A stretch of DNA of 64,000 nt from Thermomicrobium sp. 4228-Ro (GTDB lineage: Bacteria > Chloroflexota > Chloroflexia > Thermomicrobiales > Thermomicrobiaceae). The notes below the pieces were generated by a model. That model saw only the letters and a list, made by a program, of their open reading frames with translations, did no database searches and was not told where the DNA came from. Of the stretch, positions 55,224-64,000 are shown piece by piece; within the stretch, counting starts at the first letter, position 1, and each line of letters begins with the position of its first letter. Position numbers and translations under genes: made by a program. The stretch lies in NCBI RefSeq assembly GCF_026241205.1, contig NZ_JAPFQM010000001.1:1674001-1738000 (forward strand), written 5' to 3'.

Positions 55224-56648
55224 CTACGCTCGATCGGCATATGTCGGGAGCGTCAGCGTGACGGCCGTCCCACGACCCGGCTCGCTCGCGATCTCGACCG
55301 TGCCCCCGTGCAGCTGCATGATTTCGCGGACGATAGCCAGGCCGAGGCCGAATCCGTTCCGTCGTTCGCTCGTCCCCCGGTAGAACCGGTCGAACACGTG
55401 CGGCAGGACTTCCGGTGGGATTCCTGGCCCGGCATCCCGGACCGTGAGGAGGACGCGGGGCGGCTCGCCACCGACCGGACGCGCTTCGATGGTGACCTGA
55501 ATCTCCTCGCCACCGTGGACGAGCGCGTTCTGCACGACGTTCTCGATCGCGTGTTCCAGGAGGTCCGGGTCGCCTGCCGCGGTCAGGGACTCCGGCACCT
55601 CGATGCGGAGTGCGATACGGCGTTGCTGGAACTCCAGTCGACGTCGTGCGACGACCCGCTCGACGAGCGTGGCGAGCGAGACCGGCTGGAGCTCGAGCGA
55701 AGCCTGGCCAGACTCGAGGCGCGTGAGGTGGAGGAGCTGCGTGAGCAACCGCGCTGCGCGTTCGCTCTCCTCGGCGATGAGCCGGAGAACCTCCTCGCGC
55801 TGCTCCGGCTCCTCGACGAGTCCCTCGCGCATGGCCTGGGCGTAGCCCTGGATGACCGTCAGCGGTGTCCGGAGTTCGTGGGCCACATTGGTGAGGAGGT
55901 TCCGCTGGCTCTCCAAGAGTCGCCGGAGATTCCGCACCATCGTGTTGAAGCTCCGGACGAGCCGCGACACTTCCTCCGGACCCGTCCCTTGCGCTTCCCG
56001 GTTCAGGTCACCCGCTGCGATCGCGTCGGCGACGCTCGCCAGTTGGGCGATCGGCCGGGCGATCGAGCGGGCGAGGAACCAGGTGACGACCAGCGACACG
56101 CTGAGTCCAGCCAGGACGGCGATGCCGAGGCCGGGCAGCAACGCGCGGACCAGCGCCCGTGTCGGTGCCGGGGCGAGCACGACCAGCGTCGCATCCGGCA
56201 CGCTCGCCAGCGGTGCCGTGGCCACCGCATACCCAGCGACCGAGCCAGCGAACCGCGCGGCTGCACGGCCCCGGCGACCCGGTTCCAGCTCTCCATCGTC
56301 GCCTCGCACGGAGAACCTGAGCATGATCCGCGTCGCTTCCGGCAGCGGCTCTTCGCCCGAGTCGGCGAGGATCGCCCCGCGCGAGTCCATGATCACGAGC
56401 CGCGTGCCGGTACGCTCGCCGAGTTCGTGGAGGAACTCGTCACCCAGGAGCGGCCGCAGTCCCGGGCGACGGTAGACAGTGTCCACTCCTGCAGCCAGCT
56501 GCGCAGTCAGTTCCTCCAGCTGGCGTCGCTGGAGCGTCTGCTGCGCATGGGCGATCGGCCAGATGGCCGCCATTGCAGCCGTGGTCACCATCACGAGTAC
56601 CACCAGAACGAAACTCGCGAACAGCCTGGCACGCAAGCTCCTGATCAC
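55224..56648 (-). CDS. Sensor histidine kinase (two-component system)
   Basis: A 474-residue membrane kinase. Two membrane helices (about 10-30 and 165-190) flank an extracytoplasmic sensing domain. A HAMP domain follows, then phosphoacceptor His in NVAHELRTPLTVIQ (H-box), and N-box HAIENVVQNALVHG. The ATP lid is DAGPGIPPEVLPHVFDRFYRG and GFGLGLAIVREIMQLHGG. The GTG at 56648 follows TTAGGGTGAG. The regulator lies 91 bp upstream on the same strand and is its likely partner. The stimulus is unknown. Confidence 0.95.
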   Translation of the reverse strand: MIRSLRARLFASFVLVVLVMVTTAAMAAIWPIAHAQQTLQRRQLEELTAQLAAGVDTVYRRPGLRPLLGDEFLHELGERTGTRLVIMDSRGAILADSGEEPLPEATRIMLRFSVRGDDGELEPGRRGRAAARFAGSVAGYAVATAPLASVPDATLVVLAPAPTRALVRALLPGLGIAVLAGLSVSLVVTWFLARSIARPIAQLASVADAIAAGDLNREAQGTGPEEVSRLVRSFNTMVRNLRRLLESQRNLLTNVAHELRTPLTVIQGYAQAMREGLVEEPEQREEVLRLIAEESERAARLLTQLLHLTRLESGQASLELQPVSLATLVERVVARRRLEFQQRRIALRIEVPESLTAAGDPDLLEHAIENVVQNALVHGGEEIQVTIEARPVGGEPPRVLLTVRDAGPGIPPEVLPHVFDRFYRGTSERRNGFGLGLAIVREIMQLHGGTVEIASEPGRGTAVTLTLPTYADRA

Positions 56649-56739
56649 GGCTCACCCTAACCGGCAACCGGGATGGTCACCACCCCGCCTGCCAAGGCCC
56701 AGTCTGCTCGGCGGACGTAAACGCAACGTAACACGGGGC

Positions 56740-57414
56740 TCAAGATTCGCTGAGTGTGAGACGATAGCCGACGCCACGGACGCTCTCGAGACGTACCTGA
56801 CTGCTAGCGAGTTTCTGGCGCAGCCGGTTCACGTGGACGTCGAGTGTCCGGGATTCCTCGTCCAGATACTCGTCCGACCACACGAGCTGCAAGAGTCGCC
56901 GGCGCGGCACGACCCGGCCTGCGTGCGTCGCGAGCACGACGAGAAGATCGAACTCGCGGGGACGCAACGCGATCGGCTGGTCACCGATGAAGGCTTGTCG
57001 TCCGTCGCGGTCGATCCGGAGGTCACCGACGACCAGTTCGCGCACCGGTGGGCCGCTGGCGCGTCGAAGCAACGCACGGACGCGAGCCAGGAGTTCGTTC
57101 GGCTTGAACGGTTTGGTCACGTAGTCGTCGGCGCCGAGGTCGAGCCCCTCGACGATGTCGCGCTCGTCGTCCAGCGCGGTCAACATCAAGATCGGCGTCG
57201 CATGACGTGTGCGGATGGCCCGGCAGACGTCCCGGCCGTGTGTCCCTGGCAGCAGGAGATCGAGAATGACGAGATCCGGTCGCTCGCGCTCGAAGACGGC
57301 GAGCGCTTCCGTTCCATCGGTGACGGTGACGACTGCATGCCCGTCACGCCGGAGATACAGTTCGAGGAGCTTCGCGATCCGGACGTCGTCCTCGACGACG
57401 AGAATCCGTGCCAT
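56740..57414 (-). CDS. OmpR-family response regulator
   Basis: A 224-residue DNA-binding response regulator. The receiver domain has the acidic pair VVEDD, phosphoacceptor in LVILDLLLPG and the switch Lys in VTKPFKP. The C-terminal winged helix (LRPREFDLLVVLATHAGRVV, TLDVHVNRLRQKL) is OmpR/PhoB type. ATG 57414 follows GAGGGTGAA, which spans the stop of the upstream GT-C gene, so it may be cotranscribed. It probably controls the downstream secreted-protein gene; no operator was identified. Confidence 0.95.
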   Translation of the reverse strand: MARILVVEDDVRIAKLLELYLRRDGHAVVTVTDGTEALAVFERERPDLVILDLLLPGTHGRDVCRAIRTRHATPILMLTALDDERDIVEGLDLGADDYVTKPFKPNELLARVRALLRRASGPPVRELVVGDLRIDRDGRQAFIGDQPIALRPREFDLLVVLATHAGRVVPRRRLLQLVWSDEYLDEESRTLDVHVNRLRQKLASSQVRLESVRGVGYRLTLSES

Positions 57415-57421
57415 TTCACCC

Positions 57422-59257
57422 TCAGGGCACCGCTGGATAGCCAGCGAGCGCAGCGACATCCGGTGAGAATCCTACGAGAACGGACTCCGGTTGTGCCGGC
57501 ACGGCGACCCGACGGTAGAGGAGGAACGAGAGGTACTCCCGCCAGGCTCGCGGATCGATGAGGCCGATGGCGAGCCGTCCCCAATCCGGCTGGGCGAGCG
57601 ACCCGGGTAGTGCGAGCCGGTACGGTACCGGCTGCCAGATCAGGTCGGGGCGCGTCGCAGCGACTGCTGCCTGCTCGCTGGGCGACACGATGACGACCTG
57701 CGCGCTCGCTGCAGCACTCGCCAACATCGTTCCCTCGGTTATGGTGAGGTGCGGAAAGTCGCGCAGGTACCACACGAACGGTTGGGCGACGTTAGTGCCG
57801 AGGGTGATGGCTAGGCCATGCCCACCCGTCGGATCGCGCGGATCGAACTGGAACATGGTGAGGTCAGTGCTCGCCCGGCGAATCCGATCGATCGCTTCGA
57901 CCAGCCCGGGCGACGCATCACCGGCGTGCAGCACCGTGCCGGGCCGGTAGCTGGTAACGGCATTCGCCAGCATCGCGTCGCGCACGGCCAGAGTGAGGAG
58001 CGCGAGGAGCACCAAGACGATCGGCGTCGATCGAGCGGCGCTCGCCAGCAGCCAAATGTTCCGCAGAATCCAGAGCGCGACGAGCAGGAGCAAAACGAGA
58101 CTGATCGTCCCGGCGAGCCAGACGAAGAAGCTCCCCTGCGGGCCAGCCAAAAGGCGTCCGGCGAGACTCGCCCCGATGAAGACGACGATGGCCAGCATGC
58201 CGAGTGTGGCCGCGTTCCAGCGGTTGCCGAAGGCCCGCCAGGGAATGCGTGTCGAGATGGCCGCTAGGCCGAACGCTCCGAGCATTCCTGAGGCAGCGGC
58301 CACGAGTGCCAGCACTGCCCGCGAACCGTTCCCAAAGAGGACCGCAAAAAGCACCATGGCAGTAGCCAGCCCGACCAGCGAGCGGGGGCGCCCGCTGCGC
58401 CACAGCACGACGGTGCCAGTGAGTGCGGCGACGAGGATCGGAAACTCGTCGCTCGCGAGGAGGACGAGCGGTACTGACCAGCGTGCACCAGGCTCGGCCA
58501 AGAAGTCGTGCCACAACGCCGACCAGCTGGCCGTGACGAAGGTCGCCAAACCGGACGGTCGAGTGAACAGGAGCGTGCTCGTCGCCGCGAGCATGACGAG
58601 CCCACTCGTGACCAGATATGCGGTACCCTGCAGGCGCGCCCGCGTGCGGACGACGGCGAGGCCGAGGAACACGAGGGCGAGGATCCACCCGATCGGATGC
58701 GCGAGGGGCAAGGCAGCCAGCACGGCACCGAGCACCGTCGCGCTCGTCCTGCCCGGCCAGCGGACGAGGACGATGCTGGCGAGCAGTCCCAGCGTCACGA
58801 GCAGGGCCGCTCCGTCGAGCCGCGTGCTGGCGAGCGTGAGCGTGGGCGAGAGGATCAGGAGAACCGCAGCAGCGAGCGCGACGGTCCGTCCGACTCCCCG
58901 GGCGAGCACGGCGAGTGCCGGAACGATGGCGAGCCCGGCCAACATGCTGGGAAGCCGGGCGGCACCATCGCCGGGGCCGAACAGGAAGAACGACAGCGCA
59001 GCCAGGATGGTCGGTAACGGCTGGGCCCAACCCTCTGCCGAGAGGTCACTGCCGCTGACGACAGCGAGCGCATCGCTCGCCAGAGTCGCCTCGTGCGGGT
59101 CGAGCGGGTAGGAGCGGAAACCGTAGAGGCGTGTCACCGCGGCGACGAGCACCAGTGCCAGCCAGGGTGCCGCGTCGCGGAGCCAGTTTCCGAGCGGCAC
59201 GTGGCGGTCGAGCAGACTCGTCGTGTCGCGCGTCGGTGAGGTGTCGGCAGCGTTCAT
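57422..59257 (-). CDS. GT-C-type integral membrane glycosyltransferase-like protein
   Basis: A 611-residue polytopic protein with about 12 hydrophobic segments. Near the N-terminus, TRLYGFRSYPLDPHEATLASDAL has the acidic residues expected in the first loop of PMT/GT-C enzymes. A soluble C-terminal domain (about residues 430-590) contains DLTMFQFDPRDPTGGHGLAITL and LRDFPHLTIT, similar in style to the domain in Agl23-type neighbours. The ATG overlaps the Agl23 stop as ATGA. It may be a duplicated relative of Agl23; this is by eye and not established. Function is probably in cell-surface glycosylation. Confidence 0.72.
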   Translation of the reverse strand: MNAADTSPTRDTTSLLDRHVPLGNWLRDAAPWLALVLVAAVTRLYGFRSYPLDPHEATLASDALAVVSGSDLSAEGWAQPLPTILAALSFFLFGPGDGAARLPSMLAGLAIVPALAVLARGVGRTVALAAAVLLILSPTLTLASTRLDGAALLVTLGLLASIVLVRWPGRTSATVLGAVLAALPLAHPIGWILALVFLGLAVVRTRARLQGTAYLVTSGLVMLAATSTLLFTRPSGLATFVTASWSALWHDFLAEPGARWSVPLVLLASDEFPILVAALTGTVVLWRSGRPRSLVGLATAMVLFAVLFGNGSRAVLALVAAASGMLGAFGLAAISTRIPWRAFGNRWNAATLGMLAIVVFIGASLAGRLLAGPQGSFFVWLAGTISLVLLLLVALWILRNIWLLASAARSTPIVLVLLALLTLAVRDAMLANAVTSYRPGTVLHAGDASPGLVEAIDRIRRASTDLTMFQFDPRDPTGGHGLAITLGTNVAQPFVWYLRDFPHLTITEGTMLASAAASAQVVIVSPSEQAAVAATRPDLIWQPVPYRLALPGSLAQPDWGRLAIGLIDPRAWREYLSFLLYRRVAVPAQPESVLVGFSPDVAALAGYPAVP

Positions 59258-61659
59258 CGTATCGTCTCCCCTCCGGTCGGAACCGGTGGCACCGCGAGGA
59301 CCGCCTCGAGCCGCGGCTGATCGATCCGTGCCTCGCGGAAGGCTGGTACGAGGTCGTTGCGCACGTAGACGCGGAAACGGTAGGAACCGATCGGTGACGG
59401 AAGCTCGCGCATCGTGACGAGCCGGAACAGTTTGGCTTGCTGTTCGGGTTCCCGAGCGGTCGCGATGCTGCGCCAGACGCTGCGCAAGACGTCCAGAAGC
59501 GAGTACGGAGGCGGTTCGTTGGTCTGCAGGTTTTGCCGCGACGGTGTCTTGAGTTCCGGCGCGATCGCGAAGGCGCGGTACGTCGTCTCCTCCGGATACC
59601 ACCAGCGCATCGGGTAGTCGAAGGCGGTGTACGTGCCGCGCAGGAGCGTGTCGGTTTCGGGCCGGAGGTATTCCAGCGAGTACAGAATGATCGGCGGCGG
59701 ATGCTCGGGCAGCGCCGAGATCGTGGTGCCGAAGTAGCGCCGATTCGGAAATTCGCGGAGATACCAGTTCATCGGCCACTGCGTGCCCGAGTCGTACCAC
59801 ACCTCCAGCCCCATGCCACCGGTCAGCTCGAGCGACAGGCGCTCGAGGTCACGCGTGAGCTGGACGACGTGCGGTGAGGTCTGGACGTAGATCAACATGT
59901 CCCGCGGGACATCGCCTTCCCGATACGTTACGCGCCAACCAGCGTGGACCTGGAAGAGCATGAGAGCCGCTATCCAGGCCAGGGCGAGCGTGCGCCCGTA
60001 CGGCCGCCAACCGCGATCGACCGCAGTGGCCAGGAGCAGGATCACGGCGACGAGAAGCGGGATCCATGCCAGACGCAGCCACTCCGCGCTGCCTGCTCGG
60101 ACGGTGCGCAGAGGAACACCGGTCGTGCTGTCGTATGGGCCAGCGGTGAGCCAGCTCATGGCGAGGTACCACTGGGCGAGCAGGAGCACGGTGAGGAGCG
60201 CGAGCGCAAGGGCGACGTGGCGCTGGGAGAGACGCCAGATGCGCCACGCGTCCTCCAGACGCTCGAGGAGCTGGCCAGCCAGGAGTCCGGCCAGCAGGCA
60301 CATCGGCACGCTGATATGGATGACCAGCCAGGGCATTTTTTCGCCAGCCCAGGAGAGGACGGCGAGCATGAGAGCGCTCCAGTAGACGAGGAAGGCCCCG
60401 GTCTGCCAGCGGCGCGGAAACGGTGCGCCACCCAGGACAGTGCGGAGGCCACCCCAAACGGCGGCTGCGACACCGATCGGGAAGGCGAGCACCGCCACCG
60501 GCTCGTACTGCGGCATCATGACGAGATAATAGAACCAGGGCTGCTCACCGCGCTGGACGCCATGCTGGCCGAGCCAGTAGCCGAGCGCGCCGAACGTGCC
60601 GCTGGCGAGACCACCGAGGTTCGTGAAGAGACTGGTGTAGAGCGTGACGAAGAGGGCGAGGCCGATGCTCGCGCCCCAGGCGAGTCCTGCGCGGTCGCTC
60701 CACGCATTCCCGAGTGCTCGTGCGATCGAGCCTGGCGGTGCAGCCTGGCTGAGCCAGTCGTTCCAGGACTGGCCGGCTGGCTTCGAGCGAGCCACGAGAC
60801 GCCAGCTCCACAGTATCCAGAGGAGGCCGATCCCGATCGCCGCGAGCGTGATGGGATGGGTCAGGAGGCGGATCGTGAAGGTGGCGATCGCTTCGCGCGT
60901 CGGATTCTCCCATGGTATGGGTGGTGGACCAGGCACACCGAGCCGGTCGAAGAGGACGAGGAGGAGGCCGAAGGCTGTGAGGGCCATGCCACTGGTGGCG
61001 AGGACGATCGGTGCGACACGCGCGGCGAAGGCCAGCGCGACGAACGTGACCAGGATGAATGCCGAAACGAACGTGACCTCGTGCGTCGTGAGCATGAAGG
61101 CACCGGTGATCAGGAACAGCACGATCCAGCGTCGTTCTGGACGTTCCACGTAACGCAAGAAGCAGACGAACCAGAGAACTGTGGCGGTCACAGCGAAGAT
61201 GTCGTGTCGGATGAATCGACTGAAGTAGAGTACCGAGGGAGAAACCAGGAGGAAGACACTGGCCGCGAGTGCGCCCCAGCGTCCGAGGAACCGGTCACCA
61301 CGCAGCAGGACAGGCAAGAGGACGAGGACGACACCGAACAGGGCAGCCGGCACGCGCGAGGCCCAGTCGCTACTGCCCAAGAGGAGGTAAGCGAGCGCGT
61401 CGAGGTGGAAGAGGGCCGGCCCGTGCATCATCGGGTGATGGATATACCCGTTTCCCTGCTCGTAGACCCAGGAAAAGTAGGTGTGCAGTGACTCGTCGTG
61501 GTGGAGCGTGCGCGATCCGAGATCCCAGAAGCGGGTCACGAAGGCAAGGGCAGCGATCAGCAGGTAGGCCAGCTGTTCGACTGTTGGCCGAGCGAGCTGT
61601 GCGCCGAGCCGGAGTCGGATGGTCGGTCTCGCAGCGGGTGACGGTACTGGTGTGCTCAT
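59254..61659 (-). CDS. Agl23-type flippase-activity-associated membrane protein (TIGR03663)
   Basis: An 801-residue polytopic protein. FWDLGSRTLHHDESLHTYFSWVYEQG followed by YIHHPMMHGPALFHLDALAYL fits the Agl23 family, of the PMT superfamily, known from archaea and Chloroflexi and linked to lipid-linked glycan transfer. About 12 helices precede a soluble C-terminal domain (about residues 560-800) with EVWYDSGTQWPMNWYLREFPN. ATG 61659 opens the minus-strand run. A 103-bp gap separates it from the divergent PpsR gene. The exact enzymatic role is unproven. Confidence 0.82.
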   Translation of the reverse strand: MSTPVPSPAARPTIRLRLGAQLARPTVEQLAYLLIAALAFVTRFWDLGSRTLHHDESLHTYFSWVYEQGNGYIHHPMMHGPALFHLDALAYLLLGSSDWASRVPAALFGVVLVLLPVLLRGDRFLGRWGALAASVFLLVSPSVLYFSRFIRHDIFAVTATVLWFVCFLRYVERPERRWIVLFLITGAFMLTTHEVTFVSAFILVTFVALAFAARVAPIVLATSGMALTAFGLLLVLFDRLGVPGPPPIPWENPTREAIATFTIRLLTHPITLAAIGIGLLWILWSWRLVARSKPAGQSWNDWLSQAAPPGSIARALGNAWSDRAGLAWGASIGLALFVTLYTSLFTNLGGLASGTFGALGYWLGQHGVQRGEQPWFYYLVMMPQYEPVAVLAFPIGVAAAVWGGLRTVLGGAPFPRRWQTGAFLVYWSALMLAVLSWAGEKMPWLVIHISVPMCLLAGLLAGQLLERLEDAWRIWRLSQRHVALALALLTVLLLAQWYLAMSWLTAGPYDSTTGVPLRTVRAGSAEWLRLAWIPLLVAVILLLATAVDRGWRPYGRTLALAWIAALMLFQVHAGWRVTYREGDVPRDMLIYVQTSPHVVQLTRDLERLSLELTGGMGLEVWYDSGTQWPMNWYLREFPNRRYFGTTISALPEHPPPIILYSLEYLRPETDTLLRGTYTAFDYPMRWWYPEETTYRAFAIAPELKTPSRQNLQTNEPPPYSLLDVLRSVWRSIATAREPEQQAKLFRLVTMRELPSPIGSYRFRVYVRNDLVPAFREARIDQPRLEAVLAVPPVPTGGETIR

Positions 61660-61762
61660 CCGTCTCGCTTGCCCCTCGGATCGGACAGGCCTCTCGTCGC
61701 GGGGATTCTACCAGTCGAGTATGCTCGGGAAGAGGCCAGAGCGGACTGTTGGGAGTCGAACG

Positions 61763-62626
61763 ATGGCGGAATCGTCACGGCCACGCTGTACCGTCTTTCT
61801 GGTATCCGACGGAGTCGGTACGACTGCCCAAGCGGTTCTCGACGCGGCGATGGCGCAGTTCCCCCATGTCGATTTCGAAGTGAGACGGTTCCCAGGGGTG
61901 CGGACACTCGATCAAGTGAAGGAGGTTGTCGAAGAGGCGGAGCGTGCGAATGGGATCATCGTCCATACCGTCGTCATCGTGGAGATTCGTCGCCTCCTCG
62001 TGCGGGAGTGCCATGCCCGCCTTATCGACCATGTCGATCTGTTGGGACCGCTGTTGGGTCAGATCTCGCAAAAAGTGGGTGTGGAACCACTGCTCAGGCC
62101 GGGTGCTGCGCGTGGTGTGGGGCCTGAGTACTTCCAGCGGATCGAGGCGATCCAATATACGGTGCGCCACGACGATGGCCAGGGACTCGAGACGCTCGGT
62201 GAAGCTGATATCGTCCTCGTTGGGGTCTCCCGCACGTCCAAGACACCGTTGTCAGTGTACCTGTCGATGTCGGGTTGGAAGGTTGCGAACGTCCCGATCA
62301 TCCTGAACGTTCCGCCACCACCGCAGCTCCGACAGATCGATCAGCGCAAGATCGTTGGCCTTACCATCGATAAGGACGAGCTCGTCCGTATCCGTCAGCA
62401 CCGCTTGCAAGCACTCGGCGGTTCCTTACCCGGCGAATATGCCGACCCAGAGAAGATTGCTGAGGAGCTGATTTACTTCCGGCGAGTCGCGCGCAGCGGC
62501 TATCCCTGGCCGCTCGTGAACATCACCGGGAAATCGATCGAAGAGATCGCTAAAGAAGTGGTGTCGATCATCCAGCGGCAGCGCTTGCGCGGGCTGATCG
62601 GCGCCGGCGAGGGAAACGCTGACTGA
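61763..62626 (+). CDS. PpsR/PDRP bifunctional kinase-phosphorylase (DUF299)
   Basis: A 287-residue serine/threonine kinase and Pi-dependent phosphorylase that regulates pyruvate phosphate dikinase or PEP synthase by ADP-dependent phosphorylation. The N-terminal VFLVSDGVGTTAQAVLDAA, the ADP-binding loop LVGVSRTSKTPLSVYLSMSGWKVAN, and the C-terminal SGYPWPLVNITGKSIEEIA match the DUF299 family closely. ATG 61763 has GGGAG upstream; an ATG at 61721 is in frame but less well placed. The target enzyme is not in the window, so PDRP versus PSRP is unresolved. Confidence 0.9.
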   Translation: MAESSRPRCTVFLVSDGVGTTAQAVLDAAMAQFPHVDFEVRRFPGVRTLDQVKEVVEEAERANGIIVHTVVIVEIRRLLVRECHARLIDHVDLLGPLLGQISQKVGVEPLLRPGAARGVGPEYFQRIEAIQYTVRHDDGQGLETLGEADIVLVGVSRTSKTPLSVYLSMSGWKVANVPIILNVPPPPQLRQIDQRKIVGLTIDKDELVRIRQHRLQALGGSLPGEYADPEKIAEELIYFRRVARSGYPWPLVNITGKSIEEIAKEVVSIIQRQRLRGLIGAGEGNAD

Positions 62627-62648
62627 CACGGGAAAGGACGTTCGATCG

Positions 62649-63599
62649 GTGGGACGACGGACACGACGTGTCTGGTGGATCGTCGGGGTATCGCTGCTCC
62701 TCGTGGTGAGCTGCGTGGCCACGACTGCGGGCTTCGCTTGGCTGGTTTCGGGAGGGGTGAACAGCTGGTTCGAGCAGCCGCACGTGGCGGAGATCCGTGT
62801 GCGCGGCACGATCGTCTTACGCGGCAGTGGCGGCCTCCTGACCGGTGAGGCGGCGAGTGCCGAGCGGATCGTCGAGCAGCTCGACCGAGCCAGGGAGAAT
62901 CCGAAGGCCAAAGTCATACTGCTCCGGGTCGATAGCCCGGGCGGTGGCGTGAATGCCGCCCGCGAGATCTGGGCGGCAGTCCGGCGGGTGCAGGATGCGG
63001 GGAAACCGGTCGTCGCGTTCTTCGAGGACACCGCAGCGTCCGGAGGCTACTATATCAGTGCCTCGGCTGACCGTATCGTGGCGATGCCCGACACCATAAC
63101 CGGCAGTATCGGTGTGATTGCAATCGTTCCGGATCTTTCCGGTCTGTACGAGAAGGTGGGGATCCGGTACCAGGTCGTCAAGAGTGGCGAATTCAAGGAT
63201 ATGCTCTCGAGCGATCGGCCGATGACTCCTGAAGAGCGAGCGATTCTCGAACGCCTCATCCAGGAAGCGTACGATGAGTTCGTGCGGGTTGTTGCCGAGG
63301 GACGAGGCCTCCCGGAGGAACAGGTGCGCGAGCTTGCCGACGGCCGGATCTATACGGGGCGCCAGGCAGCCGAGCTGGGTTTGGTCGACGAGCTGGGTGG
63401 CTACCGCGATGCGCGAGCAGTCGCTGGCCAACTCGCTGGCTTGGGGAGCGAGCCCCCTGTTCGGGTCTACAGTGCCCCGCCCAGTTTCTGGGAAACGTTG
63501 AGCGGGACGGCTGCGTCATTGCTCTTCGGCACCGAACAAGGGCCGGCCGTCGTCGTGCCGACCGGCCCCATCGACGTGCGGTACGAACTCGGCTGGTAG
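62649..63599 (+). CDS. sppA: Signal peptide peptidase SppA (S49 family)
   Basis: A 316-residue membrane-anchored serine protease that degrades residual signal peptides. The N-terminal helix is WWIVGVSLLLVVSCVATTAGF. The Ser nucleophile is in DTAASGGYYIS and the general-base Lys in VKSGEFKDML. At one S49 domain it is the short archaeal/Gram-positive type. GTG 62649 has GAAAGGACG upstream and lies 22 bp after the PpsR gene. Confidence 0.94.
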   Translation: MGRRTRRVWWIVGVSLLLVVSCVATTAGFAWLVSGGVNSWFEQPHVAEIRVRGTIVLRGSGGLLTGEAASAERIVEQLDRARENPKAKVILLRVDSPGGGVNAAREIWAAVRRVQDAGKPVVAFFEDTAASGGYYISASADRIVAMPDTITGSIGVIAIVPDLSGLYEKVGIRYQVVKSGEFKDMLSSDRPMTPEERAILERLIQEAYDEFVRVVAEGRGLPEEQVRELADGRIYTGRQAAELGLVDELGGYRDARAVAGQLAGLGSEPPVRVYSAPPSFWETLSGTAASLLFGTEQGPAVVVPTGPIDVRYELGW

Positions 63600-63611
63600 G
63601 GATACCTGCGG

Positions 63612-64000
63612 TCAATCGTCGGCACTCGGCTGAGCGACGGGTGCTACGCGTGCGCGCCGATCCTCCAGGAAGGGCGTGATCAGGTCGATCGGGACCGGGA
63701 AGATGATCGTGCTGTTCCGCTCGGTCGCGATCTCGGTCAGGGTCTGGAGGAAGCGCAGTTGGAGTGCTCCCGGTACGCTCAAGAGCGTCCGTGCGGCTTC
63801 GGCGAGCTGACCTGCCGCGGCGAGTTCGCCCTCGGCGTGAATGATCTTGGCGCGCTTTTCGCGTTCGGCTTCGGCCTGACGAGCCATCGCGCGCTGCATC
63901 GACTCGGGGAGTTCGACGTCCTTGATCTCGACGATGCTGACCTTGACGCCCCACGGCTCGGTTTGCTCGTCGATGATTTCCTGCAACTTCTGATTGATCT
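63612..64000 (-). CDS. SPFH/stomatin-like (slipin) protein, 5' end cut by window
   Basis: At least 129 residues, truncated at the window end where the N-terminal half should lie. [38 protein letters not shown] is the conserved C-terminal part of SPFH domains, followed by a helical tail [17 protein letters not shown] and a terminal stretch ending ...[12 protein letters not shown]. Slipins often sit with NfeD/SppA-type proteases, which agrees with sppA convergent 12 bp away. It acts at the membrane as a scaffold. Confidence 0.88.
   Translation of the reverse strand, partial: INQKLQEIIDEQTEPWGVKVSIVEIKDVELPESMQRAMARQAEAEREKRAKIIHAEGELAAAGQLAEAARTLLSVPGALQLRFLQTLTEIATERNSTIIFPVPIDLITPFLEDRRARVAPVAQPSADD

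Overview
The window is high-GC bacterial DNA with SD-led genes and tight start/stop overlaps. The gene set suggests a thermophilic Chloroflexota bacterium of the Thermomicrobium type: HrcA/CIRCE-controlled groESL, the MEP isoprenoid genes dxs and ispE, an Agl23-type membrane protein, and a selenocysteine-containing SelD. The species is inferred; no rRNA or taxonomic marker search was possible.

Layout. 1-8.98 kb is housekeeping: a rhodanese-MoeB/ThiF fusion cut by the window edge, a PaaI-type thioesterase, a selD-rsmA-ispE run on the minus strand, a Nif3-like protein, an aminotransferase, and groES-groEL with CIRCE and a strong terminator. 9.0-15.2 kb is a compact plus-strand cell-envelope cluster (glycosyltransferase, flippase-like membrane protein, GT-C-like membrane protein, SH3-domain lipoprotein, methyltransferase, small lipoprotein), followed by tRNA-Glu. 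15.3-27.3 kb holds a frameshifted membrane protein, yqeY-pgpH-ybeY and a GT2, then cinA, tRNA-Arg, a methyltransferase/GT2 pair, a NagD-like phosphatase, an O-methyltransferase and an arginine-deiminase-fold hydrolase.

27.5-44.1 kb is the accessory region and the most interesting part. It is a one-direction set of genes: a DUF499-type ATPase, a small companion protein, an unrecognised 297-aa protein, two tandem BrxD-like P-loop ATPases, an Lhr-like (BrxHI-like) DEAD helicase, a small ORF, a DUF1156 DNA methylase and a PLD-SNF2 helicase. It combines pieces of BREX-like and DUF499/DUF1156 predicted defence systems, but no PglZ phosphatase, BrxL or BrxC is visible. Base composition changes sharply inside it, even in the middle of the methylase gene, which points to modular assembly by recombination. 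The likely role is defence against phage or plasmid DNA. That role is inferred from domain content.

44.3-54.3 kb is all minus strand: an oligopeptide ABC transporter (two permeases and a Tat-type lipoprotein, no ATPase genes) with its own promoter, downstream of a CocE/NonD hydrolase, a CoA-disulfide-reductase-like flavoprotein, rsmG and dxs. 54.5-61.7 kb, also minus, carries Agl23 and a second GT-C-type membrane protein, then a two-component regulator and kinase, then a secreted helical protein that may be their target. The end of the window has a PpsR-type kinase/phosphorylase, SppA, and the 5'-truncated end of an SPFH protein.
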